Assembly: GCF_014873875.1 (NCBI RefSeq)
Contig: NZ_JADBEM010000001.1
Span: 1,922,001 to 1,986,000, forward strand
Length of the DNA: 64,000 bases
Reading direction: 5' to 3'
Source of the DNA: Actinopolymorpha pittospori
GTDB lineage: Bacteria; Actinomycetota; Actinomycetes; Propionibacteriales; Actinopolymorphaceae
In this document: positions 42,674 to 50,810 of the stretch, piece after piece
How positions within the stretch are numbered: position 1 is the first letter of the stretch
Layout: each line of letters starts with the position of its first letter
The notes under the pieces: generated by a model
The model's input: the letters and a program-made list of their open reading frames with translations, nothing else
Told to the model about the DNA's origin: nothing
Databases searched by the model: none
Made by a program: the position numbers and the translations under genes

Positions 42674-44305
42674 TCACGGGGGTACGCCGTGGTCGGAGAG
42701 CCACACCTCCGGGTCCACCGGCTCGCCGCGCCGTCGTACCTCGAAGTGCAGGTGCGGGCCTGTCGTGTTGCCGGTCTGGCCGACCTCACCGATCATCTGC
42801 CCGGGGATGACCGTGGCGTTCAGGACGTTGCGCGAGAAGCTGCGCAGGTGCGCGTAGTAGGTCACGATGCCGTTGCCGTGGTCGATCTTGACCAGGTTGC
42901 CGTAGCTTCCGCTGCGAGCGGCGAACACGACTCTTCCGGCCGCGGCCGCACGCGCCGGGGTGCCCTGGGGAGCGGCGAAGTCGAGGCCGGTGTGGCAGTT
43001 CTCCCAGCGTCCACCGCAGGAACCGAAGCGCGCGGTGAGGGTGTAGGTGCCGGGGCTGACGGGGAGCACCCAACTGCCGGTTTCGGGGAGCGTCGCCGCG
43101 TTGCCGAAGACCGAGACGTGGATGTGGTCGTAGTGCAGGCAGGTGTCGCTGGTGCAGCCGCCGTAGTGGGTGTAGTCGCGCCAGCCCTCCCCGTCGCGGT
43201 CGATGTTCCAGATCTTCTTGTCGAAGATGACGTAGTGCACGCCGAGTCGGGCGTGGTTGGCGCGGACCCAGTTGGCGACCTGCCAGCCGAACGCCTTCGC
43301 CGGCTGGGACCGGTAGTCGTCGAAGGGCAGCATCATGTCGACCGCGCGGCCGTTGGCGTGGTCGCCGTCGCCGCCGGCGGGACGGTCGCCAATGCCGTAG
43401 ATGGTCGTGAACTGGGAGAACTGCTGGTAGGTGCAGCGCATCACCTTGACGGCGTCCGGGGTGAGCGGCTCCTCGGTCTGCGGCCAGGGCGTGGGCGGGC
43501 AGATCGTGCCGGGCGGGTAGCCGCAGGTGCCCCCGTCTACGCCGCCGTACAACGAGACGAGTTCGCGGGCGAGTGGTTCGTCGTCGGCGTAGGCGCTGGG
43601 GAACGCCGAGATCTGGACGGCCTGGGCGGCCTCGGTGACGCTCATGTTCTCCCAGCCCGGGATGTCGAGCAGGCCGTTCTGGCCGCCCCGTCCCCCGGTG
43701 TAGAACATCGTCGAGGAGATCTCGGGGTTCTGGCGTTCTTCCGCGGAGCCCCAGGGCTCACGCTGCTGGAACAGTCCGAGTGAGTCCCGGTCGCCGTAGT
43801 CGAGGTTGTGCAGGGTCGACTCCTGCATCGCGGTGGCGAGAGCGACCACCCAGCCGTACTCCGGCACCTGGGCCCGCTTGCCCATCATGATGATGGTCTT
43901 GGCGTTGTCGACCTGTTCCTCGTCCAACTCCTCCGCGGTGACGCCCGCGCGGGAGGGGGGCGCCTCGTCCGGAGCCGCCGCCGGTCCGTCGGCGGAGGCC
44001 GCGTTCGCGACCAGCCCGGACGGTCCGCACAGGACGGTGGCCTCCGCCTGGCCGTTGCCCGCCCCGAGCGGGGCGAAGAGCGCGACGCTGGCGGCGGCGA
44101 CCAGGCCGACGAGCACCAGCGGGAACACCAACACGGCCAGCCCGAGCGCGACGTAGAGGTTGCGGCGGGTGGGTGTGCCGCCGACCCGCCCGCCGGTTCC
44201 TCGCCGGACCGCGCTGTCGGCGGCCCGGCGGCCCAGCCGTTTGGCGGCCGCCCTGGCGATTTTCTGGCCGGCCGCCTTCGCGGCAACGACGACAGGTGCG
44301 GCCAT
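42674..44305 (-). CDS. membrane-anchored transglycosylase-M23 endopeptidase
   Basis: A two-enzyme wall hydrolase of 543 aa. A basic N terminus and one helix (LYVALGLAVLVFPLVLVGLVAAASVALFAPL, about 50-80) anchor it. A lysozyme-like domain carries ATAMQESTLHNLDYG with the candidate catalytic Glu, then SLGLFQQRE. A middle domain with HANGRAVDMMLP and DHIHVSVFG follows. The C-terminal M23 metallopeptidase (LytM) has HTGLDFAAPQGTPARAAAAGRV and TGPHLHFEVR, supplying zinc ligands. Modules of this sort (VirB1-like plus M23) open peptidoglycan for conjugation machines in Gram-positive bacteria. Its start and the stop of the upstream gene share one base (TGATG). Confidence 0.9.
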   Translation of the reverse strand: MAAPVVVAAKAAGQKIARAAAKRLGRRAADSAVRRGTGGRVGGTPTRRNLYVALGLAVLVFPLVLVGLVAAASVALFAPLGAGNGQAEATVLCGPSGLVANAASADGPAAAPDEAPPSRAGVTAEELDEEQVDNAKTIIMMGKRAQVPEYGWVVALATAMQESTLHNLDYGDRDSLGLFQQREPWGSAEERQNPEISSTMFYTGGRGGQNGLLDIPGWENMSVTEAAQAVQISAFPSAYADDEPLARELVSLYGGVDGGTCGYPPGTICPPTPWPQTEEPLTPDAVKVMRCTYQQFSQFTTIYGIGDRPAGGDGDHANGRAVDMMLPFDDYRSQPAKAFGWQVANWVRANHARLGVHYVIFDKKIWNIDRDGEGWRDYTHYGGCTSDTCLHYDHIHVSVFGNAATLPETGSWVLPVSPGTYTLTARFGSCGGRWENCHTGLDFAAPQGTPARAAAAGRVVFAARSGSYGNLVKIDHGNGIVTYYAHLRSFSRNVLNATVIPGQMIGEVGQTGNTTGPHLHFEVRRRGEPVDPEVWLSDHGVPP

Positions 44306-44994
44306 CAGGGCGCCCCGACCGCCGGCCGTCCGGTCGGGCTCGGGGTGTCGCCGGTGCCCGGGGCGTTCGGCGTGGCCGGCGGGGTCGTGAGCGGGTTCTG
44401 GCCGGAGGCGGCGTCAGTGGGGGTGGGTGTGGGCGAGGCGGTGGTGGGTTCGGGCAACACCTCCGAGACGCGCCATCCGGTGGTGTCGAGGACGAGGTTG
44501 CAGCGGATGCGCAGCCCGTCGTCGAAGGGTGTGGTCGTACTCGCGGCGTACGGCGTCGCACTGACGATGGCCGGTTGGCCGTCGACCGCGGCCGTGGGCA
44601 GCTCCGCGGGGTCGACCTTCGACAGCTGGGAGGACAGCCACTCGGTCGCGTAGGGCCGCAGCCGCGCGGCTCGTTGGGCCGGCGTACCGGGTCGCTTCCA
44701 CTCCGCGATGAAGCGCACCGTCACGTCGACCAGCGCCGCCTTGGTCTTCGCGTCGGGTTCGTAGGGCGCCTCTTCGTGGTCGGAGCCCTCGTCGGGCGGC
44801 GACGGCGCTTCGCTGGTGGGTGTGATGGGTCCCGCGGGCGCGGGTGTTCCGTCGATCGGTGTGGATGTGGCTTCCGGCGGCGGCGCGTCGGCGGCGCCGG
44901 TGTTGCGGTAGGTGTTCACCATCAAGGCGACGACCGCGAGAACGGCGACGACCGCCGCTGCCACCGCGGCGATCCGGGCGTTGCGGTTGTCCAC
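44305..44994 (-). CDS. single-pass VirB8/TcpC-like small protein
   Basis: A protein of 229 aa with one N-terminal helix (ARIAAVAAAVVAVLAVVALMVNTYR), a Pro/Thr/Ser-rich spacer of about 60 aa, then a domain of about 110 aa (KTKAALVDVTVRFIAEW...LRPYATEWLSSQLSKVD...IRCNLVLDTTGWRVSEV). The sequence of helix pairs followed by strands ending in WRV resembles the NTF2-like extracytoplasmic domain of VirB8/TcpC. The tail is Pro/Thr-rich. GTG at 44994 was chosen because GGGAGCGACCG precedes it. It is first in the block C operon and may be an extracytoplasmic scaffold for the wall hydrolase encoded next. Confidence 0.65.
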   Translation of the reverse strand: MDNRNARIAAVAAAVVAVLAVVALMVNTYRNTGAADAPPPEATSTPIDGTPAPAGPITPTSEAPSPPDEGSDHEEAPYEPDAKTKAALVDVTVRFIAEWKRPGTPAQRAARLRPYATEWLSSQLSKVDPAELPTAAVDGQPAIVSATPYAASTTTPFDDGLRIRCNLVLDTTGWRVSEVLPEPTTASPTPTPTDAASGQNPLTTPPATPNAPGTGDTPSPTGRPAVGAP

Positions 44995-45081
44995 CGGTCG
45001 CTCCCGACGGGCCGGCCCGGGCACGTGGCCGCGGGGCTCTGCTCGACTCCTGGTTGTGTGACTCGACTACCGTACGCGAGC

Positions 45082-45113
45082 GGGCGGCTCCTCGGCAGAT
45101 CCGACGGCCGCCC
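45082..45113 (-). terminator. hairpin after the acyltransferase gene
   Basis: GGGCGGC (45082-45088) and GCCGCCC (45107-45113) can pair around an 18-nt loop, just downstream of the acyltransferase stop and before block C. It has no T-tract and a long loop, so a terminator role is weakly supported. Confidence 0.28.
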
Positions 45114-45126
45114 GACCGCGCCTGCT

Positions 45127-46308
45127 CTACACCAGTCGCCGGATCACCGGAATCCGGTGCGCCACGAAGGTGACCAGTCCGCAGCCGACGACGAGCGCGA
45201 CGATGACGCCGACGTGAAAGGCGATGTCGACGTACGCCGAGGAGAACACCGGTTGGTCCCGCCGCACCAGGAGTTCCAACGGGATCGGGTGCAGCAGGAA
45301 GATGCCGAACGTCAGGTCGGCCAGTCCACGAACCCGCCGGGACCTGGCCGGTGTGGAGGCCCGGTCGCCGAACAACGCCCGCAGCAGGAACGCCATCGCG
45401 ATGGTGGCCAGGACCACCGGCGGCGCGTAGTACTCGTACAGCACCCGGCCCTGCTGGGCACCGGTCTGGGCGAAGAGCCACCACGTGCCGAAGTGGGTGA
45501 CCAGCACGGAGACGACGAGGGCCGCGAGTGACCAGCAGAGCACGGTACGACGGGGCCGGCGCGGTCGCGTGGTCGCCACGACGTAGCCGAGCAGGTAGTA
45601 GCCGAGGAAGGGCAGGAAGTAGGTGAAGGCGTTGAAGCCGCCACCACCGCCCATCGCGACGTGCTGCATCTTGTCGGCACTGGCGAGGCCGAGGGTCACG
45701 GCCGCCGCGGCGACGAGCAGACGGCGGTCGGCGCCCACGATGAACGCGCGCAGGAACGGCGTCACGAGGTAGAGGCCGGCGACGACGTACAGGAAGTACA
45801 GGTGGTAGTAGGGCCGGCCCCACAGGAAGCCCTGCACGAAGGTGTACGCCGTGACCTCGCGGCCGTGGCTCCAGGCGTCCAGGACAAGGAAGAAACAGGT
45901 CCAGACCACCAGCGGGATCGCGATCCGGCTGGCCCGACGAAGGTAGAAGTCGCGCCGTCGTTCGCTCGGGCGTGGGACCAGCAGTACCGCACCGGACACC
46001 ATGACGAACAACGGCACGCTGAATCTCGCCGCCGACTCCGCGAGGTTGCCGAAGTGCCACTGCTTGGCGCTCGTCGTTCCCCACTCCAGGACGAGGTGGG
46101 AGCACACGTGGATGGTGACCACGGCGACGATCGCGACGATCCGGGCCCAGGACAGCCAGTGCACCTGGCCTCGCGGCTGGTCGGGGGTCTGGTCGGCCGT
46201 CTGGTCGGGCGCCCCGACGCGTGTCTCCACGGGTGCCTGACCAGCGCGCTCGGTCCCTGGCGTTTCCTGGACGCCGGCCGGTCGGGGCCCCTCCGCGGTT
46301 ACCGACAT
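45127..46308 (-). CDS. acyltransferase 3 family membrane protein
   Basis: A polytopic protein of 393 aa with about ten helices. The family opening LSWARIVAIVAVVTIHVCSH carries the conserved Arg and His of acyltransferase-3 (OafA/NodX-like) proteins, followed by FGNLAESAARFSVPLFVMVSGAVLL and RRASRIAIPLVVW. Such enzymes O-acylate surface sugars, using cytoplasmic acyl donors. The first about 45 residues are Pro/Thr/Gln-rich with DQT repeats. ATG at 46308 is the likely start. It lies 7 bases downstream of the WecG/TagA-type gene on the same strand and probably decorates the polymer made by this cluster. Confidence 0.9.
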   Translation of the reverse strand: MSVTAEGPRPAGVQETPGTERAGQAPVETRVGAPDQTADQTPDQPRGQVHWLSWARIVAIVAVVTIHVCSHLVLEWGTTSAKQWHFGNLAESAARFSVPLFVMVSGAVLLVPRPSERRRDFYLRRASRIAIPLVVWTCFFLVLDAWSHGREVTAYTFVQGFLWGRPYYHLYFLYVVAGLYLVTPFLRAFIVGADRRLLVAAAAVTLGLASADKMQHVAMGGGGGFNAFTYFLPFLGYYLLGYVVATTRPRRPRRTVLCWSLAALVVSVLVTHFGTWWLFAQTGAQQGRVLYEYYAPPVVLATIAMAFLLRALFGDRASTPARSRRVRGLADLTFGIFLLHPIPLELLVRRDQPVFSSAYVDIAFHVGVIVALVVGCGLVTFVAHRIPVIRRLV

Positions 46309-46315
46309 GGTGAGG

Positions 46316-47119
46316 TCAGGACGGCCGGCGGGCGTGGGTGACCGCGTCCTGGGCAACCATCAGCATGAACTGCAGGTTGCTCACGAAGTAGCGGCGGACC
46401 AGCCGTCGCGGCTCCTGCCGCATCCGGTGCACCCACTCCAGGCCGGACCTCTGCATCCACGCCGGTGCTCGGCTCACCTCGCCGGCGATGACGTCGAAGG
46501 ATCCACCGACGCCGACCGCGAGCGGGGTGCGCAGGCCCTTGAGGTGGCGGTGGAGGAACTCTTCCTTGCGGGGTGTCGGAATGCCGACGAAGAGCAGGTC
46601 GGCCCGGCTGCGGGCCACGTCGGCGACGATGTCGGCCTCCTCCTCCGGCGTCCAGTAACCGCTGCGCGCACCGACGATCCGCACGCCACGGGAGCGCGCG
46701 ACGTCGGCCACCTTCAGGACGGTCGCGGGCTTGGAGCCGAGCAGGTACACGCCGTATCCGTGGTCGGCCGCGAGCTCCCACAGGCCGAGCATGAAGTCGA
46801 TGCCCGCGACGCGTTCGGGCAGCCGCGATCCGAGCAGCCTGCTTGCCCACACGATGGACTGGCCGTCGGCGTTGGCGAGTGCGCAGGACTCGATGATGTC
46901 GCGCAGTTCCGGGTCGTGCCGGGCGGCGACGACCTTCGCGGCGTTGATCGCGACGTGCTGGTGGGGCTTTCCGGTCTCGATGAGTTCCCGAGCCGCCTCG
47001 AGCGACTCCTCCATCGTCAGGACGTCGACCGGGATGCCGCAGATCCGGGTCCGTCGCGACTCGACCAGGTCGGTGGCGACATGCTGACCCTCGGCGTGGG
47101 CGTGCCGCGGTGTCGTCAC
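46316..47119 (-). CDS. WecG/TagA/CpsF family glycosyltransferase
   Basis: A GT26 enzyme of 267 aa. Motifs include IPVDVLTMEESLEAARELI, HVAINAAKVV, ALANADGQSIVWASRLLG, GVYLLGSKPATVLKVAD, VGIPTPRKEEFLHRHL and VGVGGSFDVIAGEVSRAPAWMQ, all placed as in TagA/WecG. These transfer ManNAc-type sugars to undecaprenyl-linked precursors. Start GTG at 47119 follows GGGAGGGA. The C-terminal RRYFVSNLQFMLMVAQD provides the membrane-contact end. It likely builds the linkage or repeat unit of the polymer exported by the adjacent flippase. Confidence 0.92.
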   Translation of the reverse strand: MTTPRHAHAEGQHVATDLVESRRTRICGIPVDVLTMEESLEAARELIETGKPHQHVAINAAKVVAARHDPELRDIIESCALANADGQSIVWASRLLGSRLPERVAGIDFMLGLWELAADHGYGVYLLGSKPATVLKVADVARSRGVRIVGARSGYWTPEEEADIVADVARSRADLLFVGIPTPRKEEFLHRHLKGLRTPLAVGVGGSFDVIAGEVSRAPAWMQRSGLEWVHRMRQEPRRLVRRYFVSNLQFMLMVAQDAVTHARRPS

Positions 47120-47231
47120 ACATTCCCTCCCATGCCGGGCCCCCCTGAGAGTGCCGGACCAGCATGCCAGTCGTTGTTTCGGCCGAAGCGGCGGGTCACC
47201 CAGTGATCCGCGGTGGGCCACGGCGGTGCGT

Positions 47232-48716
47232 TCAGCGGTGGGCCGCGGCGGTCCGCAGCTCGCGAACGAGTCGTACCGTACCGGCAATCTCGCGCGCGTG
47301 AAGGAGCGCGAACACCAGGACAAAGCCGCCGACGCAGACCGCCAGCATGCCGGGACTCCCGGTGACCAGGGCCAGTGTCGACAGCGCTATCCCCGCGCAG
47401 GTACTCGCGGCGTAGCGCAGCAGCCGAGTGCCCCATCGGATGCCGAGTCGACGGAACGCGACGGCGACCGGTACCCCCGCCTGCACCACCATCCCGGCGA
47501 GGTATCCGACGGCGACGCCGCCCGCGCCCCATCGGCCGCCAACCGTGAGCCAGACCGCCACTCCGACCACCACGCCGACCGTGGAGGCGAGCGGGGGGAT
47601 CCGCGCGAGGGCGAGGTCGTGGGCGGAGAGCACGTTCACCGAGGGCACCGCGACCACGTAGAAGAACACCGCCAGGACGAGGATCGCGAAGACCGTGCCA
47701 CCGTCGCCGTACCCCGATCCGAACACCAGCCGCAACACCGGCCCGCCCACCATCGCCGCCACCGCGAACGCCGGCAGTGCCGCCAGCAGCAGAAGGCGTG
47801 TCACCGCGTCGGTGTGCCGGGCGAGCGCCGCCGTGTCACCGCGTCCGACCGCCTCGGCCGCCGCCGGGAAGAACGCCATCGCCATCGCCCGCGGCAGGAA
47901 GAACGCCGGACCGATCAGGCTCATCGCCGCGGCGTAGGCCCCTGCCTCGGGTGCGCTCGTCGCGTGCCGGGCCACGAGCATGGAGACCTGGAAGAAACCC
48001 TGACCGGCGGCGATCCCAAGCGCTGTGTAGGCGACGAAACCGCCGAGTTCGCCACCCATCGACGGCATTGCGCCGGGGCGCGTGCGGGGCGTCGACACGG
48101 TGGCACCGATCGCGAACAGCGCGTAGCCCACGACGAGCGGGGCCAGGAGCATGCCCGGAAGCCACAGGACGGCGGCGATCGTGAGGACCAGGATCACCAC
48201 GTCCGCGCCCAACTCCAGCACGGCGTAGCGGCTCGGCAGATGGAACCCGTACAGCACCGACTTCGTGTAGGAGCACGCGCCGTAGGCGGCGATGAGGGCG
48301 CACACCCAGACCACGTCGGAGAACGCCGAACCCGGCAGGAGTTCGGGGGCGAGCAGGCCGAGCCCGACGATGACGACGCCCGAGGCCGCCACGGTCCACC
48401 AGGTGAGCTTCCGGCGTACGGCGGCCGCGGCGGCGGGTCCGGACCGCGCGGCCGTGAGCGGGAGGAACTTCTGGGCGCCCGCACCGGTCGCCGCGGCCGT
48501 CGCGAACGTCGCGAGGAACGCCAGGGAGACCTGGGAGTTGACCTCGGCGAGCCGGGCCGGATCGCCGGTTCGGCCGATCAACGCGGTGTAGACCAGCCGG
48601 GTGATTCCGAGCGCCGCGATGCCCAGCATCGACCACAGCGTCCCCCGCACCAGCCGGCCTGTGAGCCGGCGGCGTGCGGACTCTGCGTCGGAGTCGGGCA
48701 GGGTATCGTTCGGCAC
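47232..48716 (-). CDS. polysaccharide flippase (Wzx-like, MOP superfamily)
   Basis: A membrane protein of 494 aa with 12-14 predicted helices. The N-terminal RGTLWSMLGIAALGITRLVYTALIGR and the later TATGAGAQKFLPL are typical of Wzx-type oligosaccharide flippases. GTG at 48716 is the start, preceded by a weak AGGAC. The gene is divergent from the GT4 gene and upstream of the WecG/TagA-type gene. It should move lipid-linked repeat units across the membrane for the O-antigen ligase-like polymerase at the other end of the cluster. It is distinct in sequence from the flippase at 14.4 kb. Confidence 0.88.
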   Translation of the reverse strand: MPNDTLPDSDAESARRRLTGRLVRGTLWSMLGIAALGITRLVYTALIGRTGDPARLAEVNSQVSLAFLATFATAAATGAGAQKFLPLTAARSGPAAAAAVRRKLTWWTVAASGVVIVGLGLLAPELLPGSAFSDVVWVCALIAAYGACSYTKSVLYGFHLPSRYAVLELGADVVILVLTIAAVLWLPGMLLAPLVVGYALFAIGATVSTPRTRPGAMPSMGGELGGFVAYTALGIAAGQGFFQVSMLVARHATSAPEAGAYAAAMSLIGPAFFLPRAMAMAFFPAAAEAVGRGDTAALARHTDAVTRLLLLAALPAFAVAAMVGGPVLRLVFGSGYGDGGTVFAILVLAVFFYVVAVPSVNVLSAHDLALARIPPLASTVGVVVGVAVWLTVGGRWGAGGVAVGYLAGMVVQAGVPVAVAFRRLGIRWGTRLLRYAASTCAGIALSTLALVTGSPGMLAVCVGGFVLVFALLHAREIAGTVRLVRELRTAAAHR

Positions 48717-48810
48717 CGTCGTGTCCTAGAGCCTGGGATCGGGGCGGCGTAGTCGCCGTGTCGCATCATGCCTGAGCGGTCGGGTTCACTCCGAACAGGT
48801 ACCAGCCAGC

Positions 48811-48816
48811 GAGGAG
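48811..48816 (+). promoter_or_regulatory. ribosome-binding site supporting a CTG start
   Basis: GAGGAG ends six bases before CTG at 48823. No ATG, GTG or TTG exists in frame between the upstream stop at 48727 and the GTG at 48886, and the intervening codons read like a glycosyltransferase N terminus. This site therefore decides the start of the GT4 gene. Confidence 0.65.
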
Positions 48817-48822
48817 CCCCTG

Positions 48823-49959
48823 CTGCGCGTCGTCGTCGTCACCAACCTGTGGCCGAGTCCACGCAGGCCGGCCTGGGGCTCGTTCGTGGCCAACCGTGTC
48901 GACGCACTGATCCGACTCGGTCACGACGTGCGAGTGGTGCCCGTTCACGACCACCGCATGGCACCGCTCCGCTACGCGAGCCTCCTCTCCGGCGTCGTGC
49001 GCGCCGGGCTCACCGGCCCTCCCTCGCCCGCGAAGAGCGGCACCGACACCGTCGTCGAAGCGCACATCGCCCATCCCACCGGCGCCTTCGCCTGGCCGCT
49101 CGCCGTACGCCTGCGTGCCCCGCTGGTCCTGTTCGCCCACGGGTCCGACGTACTCCGGCTCCCCGAGCGCTCCCGCATCGACCGTGAGCTCTGTCAGGCG
49201 GTCTTCGCCCGGTCCGGCCTGGTGATCGCCAACAGCCGCTACCTCGCCGGTGAGGTGGAGCGGCGCTTCGGCCTTCCCGGCGAGCGGATCGCGATCGTCT
49301 CGCCCGGCATCAGGTACGCCGAGTTCGCGGCGGCGCGCGACCGGTCGGCCCGGCGTACCCAGGAGCTGTTGTTCGTCGCCAACCTCATTCCCCGCAAGGG
49401 CCTCGACGTCCTGATCGCCGCGCTCGCCCAGCTCGCCCGGGACGGTGCGCACGTTCCCGCGCTGCGGGTGGTCGGCGACGGCCCGGAACGCTGGCCGCTG
49501 CACCGCCAGGCCGCCGCGGCGGGGGTACGCGTCGACTTCGCCGGCGCGTTGCCGCAGGAGGCGGTCGCCGAGGAGATGGCGCGGGCCGAGGTGCTCGTCG
49601 TTCCCTCCCGGGAGGAGGCGCTCGGTCTCGCTCCGCTGGAGGGGATGGCGGCCGGTTGCGTCCCGGTCGTCTCCGACCTCGGCGGGCTCGCCGAGTCCGT
49701 CGAGGACGGCGTGACCGGGTTCGCCTGCCAGCCGGAGGATCCGGGTTCGCTGGCGTCCGCCCTGGTCCGCGCACTCGCGGCGGTTCGTGATCCGCAACGC
49801 CGCCGTGCCCTGGTCGCCGCCGGCGACCGGACCGCGCGCGGCCATGACGTCGACGCCGCGGCCGCCGCGACGATCGACCGGTACACGGAGCTGTTGGCCG
49901 CCCGGTCGGGCCGGTCGAGCCGCGCCGATCGTCTCGGTGGGACCGAGGTGTCGACGTGA
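48823..49959 (+). CDS. GT4 family glycosyltransferase, probable CTG start
   Basis: A GT-B enzyme of 378 aa. With a CTG start at 48823 it begins (M)RVVVVTNLWPSPRRPAWGSFVANR, the expected opening of GT4 enzymes (beta-strand, NxWP, P, GxFV). A GTG start at 48886 would remove this donor-side strand. Later motifs are IANSRYLAGEVERRFG, FVANLIPRKGLDVLIAAL, VVGDGPERWPL and the donor-binding VLVVPSREEALGLAPLEGMAAGCVPVVSDLGG with the E-x7-E pair. It overlaps the beta-helix gene by ATGA-type overlap at 49956-49959 (GTGATGA). It adds a sugar to the lipid-linked repeat unit. Confidence 0.9.
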   Translation: MRVVVVTNLWPSPRRPAWGSFVANRVDALIRLGHDVRVVPVHDHRMAPLRYASLLSGVVRAGLTGPPSPAKSGTDTVVEAHIAHPTGAFAWPLAVRLRAPLVLFAHGSDVLRLPERSRIDRELCQAVFARSGLVIANSRYLAGEVERRFGLPGERIAIVSPGIRYAEFAAARDRSARRTQELLFVANLIPRKGLDVLIAALAQLARDGAHVPALRVVGDGPERWPLHRQAAAAGVRVDFAGALPQEAVAEEMARAEVLVVPSREEALGLAPLEGMAAGCVPVVSDLGGLAESVEDGVTGFACQPEDPGSLASALVRALAAVRDPQRRRALVAAGDRTARGHDVDAAAAATIDRYTELLAARSGRSSRADRLGGTEVST

Positions 49960-50810
49960 TGACCAGGCGGAGGGTCCTGACTCTCGTCGGCGCCGCGGTC
50001 GGCGTCCTCGGGGTGAGCCTGCTCGCCGACGCGCTGGTGCCGCCGGCGAGTGCGACTCTGCCGCTCACGCTGTACGTCGACCCTCGGATCGGTAATGACG
50101 ACTACGCCGGTCGGCTGCCCGACCAACCGCTCGCCACGATCGAGGAGGCCGCCCGCCGCGCCAGGCCGGGCACCGACATCCTGCTGACCGGGTACGGCGA
50201 GCGCCTGTCCTACCCCGGGACCGGCACGAAGTGCCTCACCGTGGTGGGCTCGGCCGGGCGGCCGGTGGTGATCCGGCGCAACATCTACACCAACACCCTG
50301 CGGCCGACGGTGCTCACGACCGTCACACCCGTCCGCGGCCCCTGGACGCTGCGGGAGGAGACGGCGACCCACCGCACGTGGAGTACGCCGTGGCCGGACC
50401 CGATCAAGCTCATCGGTGACCCCGACTACGGCTTCATCAAGATCGGCGGGATCGCCCTGACGGGATACGCCCGACCGCCTGGCGCGACGGTGGACGAAGC
50501 CGGCTGGTGGGCCGACGGCCAGCTGTATCTGCGCAGCGGGCAGGCCGACCCGCACCGTTACCCCGTCGCGGTGAAGGACGGCGACGGCATCTGCCTGTCC
50601 TCGAAGTCCCGGCACGTCCGGATCAAGGACCTCATGATCATCGGCGCGGTGCACGCCGTACGGGCCGAGCCGGGCGCGGTCGACATCCAGGTCGAGCACG
50701 TCGTCCGTGGCAACGTGCTCGACGGAGACCGGCTCCCCGGCGAGGATCCCGAAGCCGGCGAACCCGGTGCGGCGGCCGGCGGCCCGGACGGCGCCGGAGG
50801 CACCCGGTGA
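49956..50810 (+). CDS. secreted protein with parallel beta-helix-like region
   Basis: A protein of 284 aa. A signal with a Tat-like start (MTRRRVLTLVGAAVGVLGVSLLADAL) is followed by LTLYVDPRIGNDDYAGRLPDQPLATIEEAARRARPGTDILLTGYGE, the classic opening of right-handed beta-helix/pectate lyase-like proteins (DUF1565-type). The coil region seems short: only some late strands (VRIKDLMIIGAVHAVRAE, IQVEHVVRGNVLDG) resemble beta-helix rungs, and the C terminus is a Gly/Ala/Pro-rich tail. It may be a shortened member. Overlaps on both sides (49956-49959, 50807-50810) put it inside the polymer operon; cleavage or binding of the polymer is a reasonable guess. Confidence 0.72.
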   Translation: MMTRRRVLTLVGAAVGVLGVSLLADALVPPASATLPLTLYVDPRIGNDDYAGRLPDQPLATIEEAARRARPGTDILLTGYGERLSYPGTGTKCLTVVGSAGRPVVIRRNIYTNTLRPTVLTTVTPVRGPWTLREETATHRTWSTPWPDPIKLIGDPDYGFIKIGGIALTGYARPPGATVDEAGWWADGQLYLRSGQADPHRYPVAVKDGDGICLSSKSRHVRIKDLMIIGAVHAVRAEPGAVDIQVEHVVRGNVLDGDRLPGEDPEAGEPGAAAGGPDGAGGTR

